Shown piece by piece: positions 18,112 through 24,291 of a stretch of 64,000 nt of DNA. Where the stretch lies: assembly GCF_000725805.1 (NCBI RefSeq), contig NZ_KL647137.1, forward strand, positions 186,001-250,000, read 5' to 3'. This DNA comes from Streptomyces xanthophaeus. GTDB lineage: Bacteria > Actinomycetota > Actinomycetes > Streptomycetales > Streptomycetaceae. The notes beneath the pieces are model-generated. The model ran no database searches. It was given only the letters and a program-made list of their open reading frames with translations, and had not been told where the DNA came from. The stretch's first letter is position 1, and each line of letters starts with the position of its first letter. A program made the translations under genes and the position numbers.

Positions 18112-18122
18112 CCCCGAGATCG

Positions 18123-18142
18123 CCCCCCGTTCGAGCGGGGGG
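18123..18142 (+). terminator. Hairpin after the 17380 gene
   Basis: A 7-bp G/C stem (CCCCCCG / CGGGGGG) closes a TTCGAG loop 11 bp after the stop at 18111. It could end that transcript or be a processing point ahead of RNA A. Confidence 0.55.
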
Positions 18143-18158
18143 TGCGCGAGAGCGCAAG

Positions 18159-18291
18159 CTGAAACTGATGTTGAAGCTGAACCAGGGGTGACAGTTGGGG
18201 GTTCGAATCCCTCCCCCGGCACTGCGTGCCGGGGTGGCCCAAGCCCGGTAGAGGCGGCCCCGTCAAACTCAGATTCTCGCTCCAGTCTCAG
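18159..18291 (+). ncRNA. Circularly permuted tRNA-like RNA A
   Basis: The elements appear in permuted order. Anticodon-stem 3' strand GGGGT is at 18185-18189 and the T-arm at 18197-18213 (GGGGG, loop TTCGAAT, CCCTC). Acceptor 3' strand CCCCGGC is at 18214-18220, followed by A18221 and a CTGCGT linker. Acceptor 5' strand GCCGGGG is at 18228-18234, the D-arm at 18237-18255 (GCC / GGC with CCCGGTAG in the loop) and anticodon-stem 5' strand GCCCC at 18257-18261. Acceptor pairing is 7/7; the anticodon stem is 5/5 with one G-U. Outside them, 18269-18276 pairs with 18173-18180 (7/8) and 18283-18291 with 18159-18167 (8/9), making a long terminal stem. This is the architecture of bacterial Y RNAs (YrlA) or of a permuted pre-tRNA. 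Transcription is not shown. Confidence 0.75.
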
Positions 18292-18305
18292 TATTCGCCG
18301 CCGAA

Positions 18306-18442
18306 CACCGGATCGACCGAGCGTGGACGATCATCGACGGATGGGGGTTCAAGTCCCTCCTGCGCCTCTTCCGTGGCGCGGTAGTTCAAAGGCAGAACAC
18401 GTCGGTCTCAATATGATCCGCGGCTCTTAAACGCCGCCGGTG
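18306..18442 (+). ncRNA. Circularly permuted tRNA-like RNA B
   Basis: Same order as RNA A with a different sequence. Anticodon 3' strand CGACG is at 18335-18339 and the T-arm at 18343-18359 (loop TTCAAGT). Acceptor 3' strand CTGCGCC is at 18360-18366, followed by T and a CTTCCGT linker. Acceptor 5' strand GGCGCGG is at 18375-18381, then TA, the D-arm GTTC-AAAGGCA-GAAC at 18384-18398 and anticodon 5' strand CGTCG at 18400-18404. Acceptor pairs 7/7 (one G-U), D-stem 4/4, anticodon stem 5/5. Flanking helices are ATGATC 18413-18418 with GATCAT 18329-18334, GCTC 18423-18426 with GAGC 18319-18322, and CCGGTG 18437-18442 with CACCGG 18306-18311. An unpaired GTCTCAAT lies where the anticodon loop would be. 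A strong terminator follows. Confidence 0.75.
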
Positions 18443-18460
18443 TGCGCAATTGGGTGGCAA

Positions 18461-18498
18461 ACAGGGGCCCGGGAGCTGGACATGCTCCCGGGCCCTGT
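18461..18498. terminator. Strong bidirectional terminator hairpin
   Basis: A 15-bp stem (ACAGGGGCCCGGGAGC with GCTCCCGGGCCCTGT, one bulged G) closes a 7-nt loop. It lies 18 bp after RNA B on the plus strand and 48 bp beyond the anti-sigma gene's stop on the minus strand, so it can serve both. Confidence 0.85.
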
Positions 18499-18545
18499 CA
18501 CGTTCCGGGCCCCTTCCCCGCCGTCCGCGGGGCCGGGACCGCGGA

Positions 18546-19268
18546 TCACACCGGTACGGACACGAACACCTTGCCCGCCTCGTTCTCGACGAGGACCGCC
18601 TTGACGTCGCCCGGGTCCACGGCCGCCGAACCGTCCAGCGCCGCCCCCTTGCCCTCGCCGTTCTGCTGGCCGCCCACGACCCAGCCGCCCGCGGTGCGGC
18701 GCGTACCGTCCTGGGCGACGACGACCAGCCGGCAGCGCTCGCCCTGGGGGATCCCCGTCACGGCGGCGTTCACCCGCACCCACTGCGGGGCCGGTGTCAC
18801 CTGTACGTTCATCCGCGCACCCGTCACCCGGTCGGTGGCCGAGGCCACCTTGGTCCCGGCCGGGAGCGAGGGCGCCGCCGAGACCGACGGGGACGGCTCG
18901 GGAGGCAGCGCCCGGGCCTGCGGATCGGCGCCGCCCAGCTGCGCCCCCGCCCAGAACACGGCGGCCAGCGAGGCCGCGGCGGCCAGACCCGCCACACCCA
19001 TGCGGCGGCGCCGATCCCCTGACCGTTCGCCGCGCATCTGCCGCAGCGTCCGCTGGAGCAGCAGGTCACCGCCCTGCGGCGGCCCGTCGAGGAACGCCTC
19101 CTCGGGCACCTCACCGAGCGCCAGCTCCATCTCGCGCAATGCAGTCACCTCCTCCCGGCACTGCACGCAGCCCTCGATGTGTTCCCCGATCCGAAGGGCT
19201 TCCTCGCCGTCCAGGACGCCGAGCACGTACGGGCCGAGCAGTTCCTCCTCGTGTCGCTGCCTGTTCAT
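18546..19268 (-). CDS. Zinc-finger anti-sigma factor
   Basis: A 240-aa membrane anti-sigma protein. The N-terminal ZAS/zf-HC2 motif reads HIEGCVQC (HxxxCxxC) at about residues 30-37. One transmembrane helix follows (GVAGLAAAASLAAVFWAGAQ, about 90-110), then an extracytoplasmic domain of the RskA/anti-sigma-K type (VRVNAAVTGIPQGERCRLVV). It is translated with the upstream sigma gene through an ATGA overlap and should hold that sigma factor at the membrane until a redox or envelope signal releases it. Confidence 0.93.
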   Translation of the reverse strand: MNRQRHEEELLGPYVLGVLDGEEALRIGEHIEGCVQCREEVTALREMELALGEVPEEAFLDGPPQGGDLLLQRTLRQMRGERSGDRRRRMGVAGLAAAASLAAVFWAGAQLGGADPQARALPPEPSPSVSAAPSLPAGTKVASATDRVTGARMNVQVTPAPQWVRVNAAVTGIPQGERCRLVVVAQDGTRRTAGGWVVGGQQNGEGKGAALDGSAAVDPGDVKAVLVENEAGKVFVSVPV

Positions 19269-19876
19269 GCCACCACCTCACGCAGTCCGGCGGGCTGCTG
19301 GGGCGGCCTGCCGTTTCGTTTTCCTGTTCTCGAGCCGTTCTCCCTGGCCCTGTTGTCCGTGAAGACCTCGCGCAGGGCCTTGAGCGCGTAGTGCGAACGC
19401 GATTTGACCGTGCCCGCGGGGATGCCGAGGCTGTCGGCGGCCTCCGCGACGCTGAGCTGCCGGTAGTACAACTCCTTCAGCACGTCCCGGTGTTCCGGCG
19501 AGAGCTGGTCGAGGGCCCCCAGGACCGTCATCGAGTCCACGACGGAGTCGGCGTGGTCCTCCTCCACCGGGGGAGCGGCCGCTTCCCCGGAGACCTCCGG
19601 GGGACGGGCGGCCTTGGCCCGGTACCGGTCGGTGATGATGTTGCGGGCCACCGTCAGCAGCCAGCCGCGCACCGAACCCTTCCCGTTGACCAGGACATCG
19701 GAGTGCCGCCAGGCCCGGATGAGGGTCTCCTGGACCACGTCCTCGGCGGCGGCCCGGTCTCCGGTCAGCCGCGTGGCGTACGCGAGCAGGGCGTGGCCGT
19801 GCTCCTCGTACACCGATTTGATCAGTGCCTCATCGGTCGAGCCCCGCCGAGTGCGGGGCCACAGTGGTCCGGCCAT
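19265..19876 (-). CDS. ECF RNA polymerase sigma factor
   Basis: A 203-aa ECF sigma factor with region 2 (HALLAYATRLTGDRAAAEDV, then VQETLIRAWRH) and region 4 (ALDQLSPEHRDVLKELYYRQ, then LSVAEAADSLGIPAGTVKSR). The ATG at 19876 is preceded by GGAGAGGGTGAG. It is paired with the ZAS anti-sigma gene immediately downstream, making a redox- or stress-responsive module. Whether it is SigL or another paralogue cannot be decided here. Confidence 0.93.
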   Translation of the reverse strand: MAGPLWPRTRRGSTDEALIKSVYEEHGHALLAYATRLTGDRAAAEDVVQETLIRAWRHSDVLVNGKGSVRGWLLTVARNIITDRYRAKAARPPEVSGEAAAPPVEEDHADSVVDSMTVLGALDQLSPEHRDVLKELYYRQLSVAEAADSLGIPAGTVKSRSHYALKALREVFTDNRARENGSRTGKRNGRPPQQPAGLREVVA

Positions 19877-19959
19877 CTCACCCTCTCCGTCTTCCTCGTT
19901 TACGTGGTGCGGACGGAACACGCCCTGGGGGCGCGGGCGGTTCACGTGACGTACGTCAC

Positions 19960-20958
19960 TCAGGTCCGGCAGGTGCGGCCGGTGTTGAGGCAGTCGGTCA
20001 CCGCGGCCATCTGCTGCTCGGTCATGGCGTTCACGAACATCGCGTGGTCGGTCTTCGGGCTGTGCCGCTGCTCGGGGAAGGAGTCGAGGGCGACCGGCGC
20101 GCCCGCGGGGACCTCGTAGGCCAGGGAGACGCGCAGTTCGGGCACGGGGAAGGTGCCCCGCGGACAGGCGCCGCCCGCGGCGGGGAACCGCAGGTGCGAG
20201 CGGTGCCCGGCGGAGGCGGTGTCGATGCCGTTCCAGCAGCTGGGGAAGGTCAGGGTGCGCGTGAGGAGTTCGCCCTCGGGGCAGCGGGGGTAGAGGGTGG
20301 TGGTCCGGTCGGGGGAGCCGGAGCAGCCCCAGCGGGCCCGTACGTCGGTGTCGCTGCCCGCGGTGCGGGCGACGGCGTCGCCGGTCATCCCGCGCAGGAA
20401 CCGCGGCATGGGCACCACCTTGGTCGCCGGGTTCCCGCGGAACTCCACCAGGACCGAGGCCTCCGGCAGGATCTGCCCGGTGTTGCCGTGCCCCGCCGCG
20501 CTCTCGTACGGCCGCGTGCCCGGCCGGTCCGGGCGGCGCAGGACGGGCCAGTAGTACGTGGACCGGTCGCCGCCCGTACAGCTCGTGGGGGCCGCGGCCA
20601 GGGACTCGTCGCTCGACATGGCGTCGGCGGACAGGTTGCCCACGTAGGCGTGCGTGTGGTGGGCCCCGGTCCGCAGCCCGGGCGAGACCACGAGGTTGTC
20701 CTCGTTGTAGTGGCCCTCCGCGTTGCGGCCGCAGTCCACCACCACCGAGCCCGTCGAGGCGTCGGGCCCCGGGGCGGGCGGGCGGTCCGGGGTGCGCGGT
20801 ACGTCGCGTATGTCCACGAAGTCGGAGGGTGCCGGACCGGCGGCTCCGGCCGCGTGCTGCGGACCCGCCGCCCGCGAGGCGCCGAGGACGGCGGCGAGCA
20901 GCCCGCCGCCCAGGACCAGGCAGACGACGAGCGCGAGCAGGCGGTGTTCGTTCCCCAT
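19960..20958 (-). CDS. DUF1996 secreted protein
   Basis: A 332-aa protein whose N-terminus MGNEHRLLALVVCLVLGGGL is a signal peptide or anchor. The body shows DUF1996 features: an early HTHAYVGN histidine motif, FPSCWNGIDT and HRSHLRFP, and a C-terminal cysteine pair. DUF1996 proteins are secreted and often found beside carbohydrate-active enzymes; their activity is unknown. ATG 20958 is used because the frame upstream is not coding-like. It lies 83 bp upstream of the sigma gene on the same strand and may share its transcript. Confidence 0.85.
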   Translation of the reverse strand: MGNEHRLLALVVCLVLGGGLLAAVLGASRAAGPQHAAGAAGPAPSDFVDIRDVPRTPDRPPAPGPDASTGSVVVDCGRNAEGHYNEDNLVVSPGLRTGAHHTHAYVGNLSADAMSSDESLAAAPTSCTGGDRSTYYWPVLRRPDRPGTRPYESAAGHGNTGQILPEASVLVEFRGNPATKVVPMPRFLRGMTGDAVARTAGSDTDVRARWGCSGSPDRTTTLYPRCPEGELLTRTLTFPSCWNGIDTASAGHRSHLRFPAAGGACPRGTFPVPELRVSLAYEVPAGAPVALDSFPEQRHSPKTDHAMFVNAMTEQQMAAVTDCLNTGRTCRT

Positions 20959-21123
20959 GGCGGTCACGGTCGCCGGTGGCGCCACCGGCGTCAACCTGGC
21001 ATCCGCATGGCGGGCGGCGCACCGCCGCTTTTCCGCCCACGTCGCGCTATATGGCCGGAACCACCGGCCCGTACCGTTCCCGGTGGTTGCCGGGCCCGGG
21101 GACGGCCCAGCACAGTACGCCGT

Positions 21124-21861
21124 ATGACACCCGCAGAGCTCCTGCACGCATTCGCCCGCACCCGCGCCTCGCTCGACGGCCGGGAGGTGACCTACTGGTG
21201 GTCCGGAGACGTCTGGTCATGGGGTCCGGGAGAGCCCTACCGGCGCCTCTTCGGCTTCGAGGGCCTCAATGTCGCCCGCCTCGTGAGGGACGGGGAGGGC
21301 GACGGTTACCAACTGCTCACCCGGGAGGCTGCCTTCTACCTGGACCCCCTTACCCGGGAGATCCTGGAGACCTGGGAGGACGAGCCGGTCGTCCACGTCT
21401 GGAACGATCCGGCGAACCAGAAGTGGCGCCCCTTCCCCGTCCCCGTGACCGACCTCGGCGAGCAGGTCTGCTTCAGTCTGGAGATCCCGCTGGCCTACCC
21501 CTCCCCGCTGCCCGTCGAGGAGTTCCCGCAGAACTCGGCGGACGACACCTACCGGGCGCTGGAGCTCTTCCAATTCTACGCGCCCGCGACGGTCCTCACG
21601 ACCGACGCGGACAGCGTCCCCGCCACCATGTCGTGGACCCGGATGTCCCCCTGGCTCCCCTGGATGGCACGGGGACAGCAGCCCGGCGGGCTCACCTTCC
21701 ACTGCCGTGGCCGCAAGCTCGACTCCTACGCCGAGGTCCCGGAACGCACCCGCGCGTACATCGCGGCGCACCACCCGGAGTTCGCCCACGCCCCGGAGAA
21801 GTGGAGCGAGCCGAACGAGACCAGCTGGACCTACTTCCGCAGGCTCGCCGGGGACCACTGA
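21124..21861 (+). CDS. DUF1838 family protein
   Basis: A 245-aa soluble protein with aromatic-rich motifs (YWWSGDVWSWGPGEPYRRLFGF, split here as YWWSGDVW and GEPYRRLF; FEGLNVARLV; SETSWTYFRR-like NETSWTYFRRLAG) that match the DUF1838 family. No catalytic residues are known for the family. It starts at the ATG at 21124, 166 bp after and divergent from the DUF1996 gene. Confidence 0.85.
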   Translation: MTPAELLHAFARTRASLDGREVTYWWSGDVWSWGPGEPYRRLFGFEGLNVARLVRDGEGDGYQLLTREAAFYLDPLTREILETWEDEPVVHVWNDPANQKWRPFPVPVTDLGEQVCFSLEIPLAYPSPLPVEEFPQNSADDTYRALELFQFYAPATVLTTDADSVPATMSWTRMSPWLPWMARGQQPGGLTFHCRGRKLDSYAEVPERTRAYIAAHHPEFAHAPEKWSEPNETSWTYFRRLAGDH

Positions 21862-22269
21862 CACGAACCCCGCCCGGAAGCCTCCCCGGCCCCCGGACCT
21901 GCGGCTCCGCCCGCTGCACGGCCGGCCCCGGGAGACCCCGGGGGGACCCCCGGGGGAGCAGCAGGGGGCGGACAAGGGTTTTCCCCGTATCCAGTTCATT
22001 CCCGCGTTGCCTACTGTCTGCCCACCGGCGATCTTCCCCCTGCACGACCGCCACGCTCCAACCCCACATGGCGCGAGGCCGTCGGGCCGGGCGATCACCG
22101 GTCACGCCGTTGCCCTGCCCCGCCGTCGAGGACGGGCGACGTGGCGCGCAGCGGTGGCCGGGGCGGGATTGACCAGCCCGTTCCGGCCCCGCGGCCGCCG
22201 GTTCACCTCCCACACTGCACCGACCGGTCGCTCCGGCCTGCCCGGAAGCGGCCCGCGAAAGGGAACACC
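21862..22269. other. 408-bp gap before the subtilase gene
   Basis: There is no gene. Near 21935-21957 a G/C repeat (CCCCGGGGGGACCCCCGGGGG) could form a hairpin that ends the DUF1838 transcript. From 21970 to 22060 the base composition falls, and TACTGT at 22011-22016 could be a -10 for the protease gene, but no matching -35 is visible. The open frame from 22141 to 22269 is in phase with the protease but lacks a ribosome-binding site and signal-peptide character. Confidence 0.4.
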
Positions 22270-24057
22270 GTGCACGCATCCAGACGTAGGCTCATATCCG
22301 TGGTGGCGATGTCCGTCACCCTGCTCGCCGGTTCCGCCACCGCTTCGGTGGCCCTGGCCGCCGATGTCCCCGCCCCGGCCGCCGCCGAGGCCGCCGCCGC
22401 GCCGGTCGAGAACCTCATCGTCGGATACAAGTCCACGGCCACGGAGGCCAGCTCCAACACCGCGGCTGCCGACGACGCCGTCGCGAAGGGCAAGAAGGCC
22501 GGCAAGAAGGCGAAGTTCGACCGCCGCCTCGGCACCGGTGCCGCCCTCGTCAACCTGGGCACCGTCGCCCCGTCCGAGGCCGCCGACGTGATGGCGCAGT
22601 TCCGCGCCGACCCGGACGTCGCCTACGTCGAGCCGGACTCCCGGGCCTACGCCCTGGCCACCCCGAACGACACCGAGTACGCCAAGCAGTGGGACCTCTT
22701 CGAGCCCACCGCGGGCATGAACGTTCCCGCCGCCTGGGACAAGACCACCGGCAGCGGCGTCACCGTCGCCGTGATCGACACCGGCTACGTCGCGCACTCG
22801 GACCTCGCCGCCAACGTGGTCGCGGGCTACGACTTCATCAGCACCTCCAGCGCCGCCCGTGACGGCAACGGCCGTGACAACAACCCCGCCGACCAGGGCG
22901 ACTGGAGCGCGGCCGGCGAGTGCGGCCTGAACTCCAAGGCCAGTGACTCCTCCTGGCACGGCACCCACGTCGCGGGCACCATCGCCGCGGCCACCGGCAA
23001 CTCCAAGGGCGTCGCCGGCATCGCGTACGGGGCCAAGATCCAGCCCGTCCGCGTCCTCGGCAAGTGCGGCGGCGCCACCTCGGACATCGTCGACGCCATC
23101 ACCTGGGCCTCCGGCGGCACCGTTGCGGGCGTCCCGGCGAACGCCACCCCCGCCAAGGTGATCAACATGAGCCTCGGTGGCTCCGGTGCCTGCACCGCCA
23201 GCTACCAGAACGCGATCAACGCCGCCGTCGGCCGGGGCACCACCGTCGTCGTGGCCGCGGGCAACAGCAACGCGGACGCGGCCAACTTCTCGCCCGCCAG
23301 CTGCAACAACGTGATCAACGTGGCCGCCAGCAACCGCACCGGCGACCGCTCCTTCTACTCCAACTACGGCGCGATCATCGACGTCGCCGCCCCGGGCGGT
23401 GAGACCCGCCGCGGCACCGACACGCCCGGCACCGTCACCACCCCCGAGAACGGCATCCTCTCCACCCTCAACGCCGGCGGCACCACCCCCGGCGCCGAGA
23501 ACTACGAGCCCTACCAGGGCACCAGCATGGCCGCCCCGCACGTCGCGGGCCTCGCCGCGCTGCTGAAGTCGGCGAACTCCGCGCTGACCCCGGCCCAGAT
23601 CGAATCGGCGATCAAGGCCAACGCCCGACCGCTGGCCGGCACCTGCACCGGCGGCTGCGGCACCGGCCTCGCCGACGCGGCGGCCACCGTCGCCGCCGTG
23701 ACCTCCGGCCCGGTCACTCCGGCCTTCGAGAACACCACGGACTTCGCCATCGGTGACAACGCCACCGTGGAGAGCCCCATCACCGTCAGCGGGAAGACCG
23801 GCAACGCCCCGGCCTCCCTCCAGGTGGGCGTGAACATCGCGCACACCTACATCGGTGACCTGAAGGTCGACCTGGTCGCCCCCGACGGCAGCGTCTACAC
23901 CCTGCACAACCGCGCCGGCGGCAGCGCCGACAACATCGCCACCACCTACTCCGTCAACGCCTCCTCCGAGGTCGCGAACGGCACCTGGAAGCTGCGCGTG
24001 AACGACAACGCGGGCGGCGACACCGGCAAGATCGACTCCTGGAGCCTCGGCTTCTGA
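22270..24057 (+). CDS. Secreted subtilisin-like serine protease (S8) with P-domain
   Basis: A 595-aa secreted protease. The domains are signal peptide (1-31), an I9-type propeptide (about 45-130, ending DVAYVEPDSRAY), the S8 catalytic domain (about 145-465) and a C-terminal proprotein-convertase P-domain (about 480-595; VGVNIAHTYIGDLKVDLVAP). The catalytic triad is Asp170 (AVIDTGY), His230 (WHGTHVAG) and Ser419 (GTSMAAPH), with oxyanion Asn332. GTG 22270 follows GAAAGGGA. It should be an extracellular nutrient or development protease. A 15-bp terminator hairpin follows. Confidence 0.95.
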   Translation: MHASRRRLISVVAMSVTLLAGSATASVALAADVPAPAAAEAAAAPVENLIVGYKSTATEASSNTAAADDAVAKGKKAGKKAKFDRRLGTGAALVNLGTVAPSEAADVMAQFRADPDVAYVEPDSRAYALATPNDTEYAKQWDLFEPTAGMNVPAAWDKTTGSGVTVAVIDTGYVAHSDLAANVVAGYDFISTSSAARDGNGRDNNPADQGDWSAAGECGLNSKASDSSWHGTHVAGTIAAATGNSKGVAGIAYGAKIQPVRVLGKCGGATSDIVDAITWASGGTVAGVPANATPAKVINMSLGGSGACTASYQNAINAAVGRGTTVVVAAGNSNADAANFSPASCNNVINVAASNRTGDRSFYSNYGAIIDVAAPGGETRRGTDTPGTVTTPENGILSTLNAGGTTPGAENYEPYQGTSMAAPHVAGLAALLKSANSALTPAQIESAIKANARPLAGTCTGGCGTGLADAAATVAAVTSGPVTPAFENTTDFAIGDNATVESPITVSGKTGNAPASLQVGVNIAHTYIGDLKVDLVAPDGSVYTLHNRAGGSADNIATTYSVNASSEVANGTWKLRVNDNAGGDTGKIDSWSLGF

Positions 24058-24130
24058 TTCCGGCCCCACCGGCCGGATCCGGCTCCCAACTCGGTCTGAC
24101 AGGCCGATAGTACGGACCAATCCCACTCCG

Positions 24131-24165
24131 CGGACCTGCCGATACAGCTCGTATCGGCAGGTCCG
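24131..24165 (+). terminator. Rho-independent terminator
   Basis: A perfect 15-bp stem (CGGACCTGCCGATAC with its complement) with an AGCTC loop, followed by CGGCTTTT. It lies 73 bp after the protease stop. Confidence 0.9.
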
Positions 24166-24291
24166 ACGGCTTTTCCAGCGGGCTGACTGATTTCTGCGTC
24201 ACAATCCGGGTCCACCCGGCATCTGACCTCGTATTGTCGCGTCTCACAGGAAAGGCACAGGAGCTGGGGACCGAGAGGCTGGTGGCTGTGC

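Noticed and set aside
18124..18221. A conventional linear tRNA using the upstream GCGGGGG as its acceptor 5' strand
   Set aside because: The acceptor would pair only 6/7, the D-arm (GCGC-GAGA-GCGC) has a 4-nt loop without GG, and the same explanation fails for RNA B. The permuted reading fits both.
22141..22269. Earlier start of the subtilase at 22141
   Set aside because: The extra 43 residues are Arg/Pro-rich with no signal peptide, and the GTG at 22270 has a good ribosome-binding site and begins a proper signal sequence.
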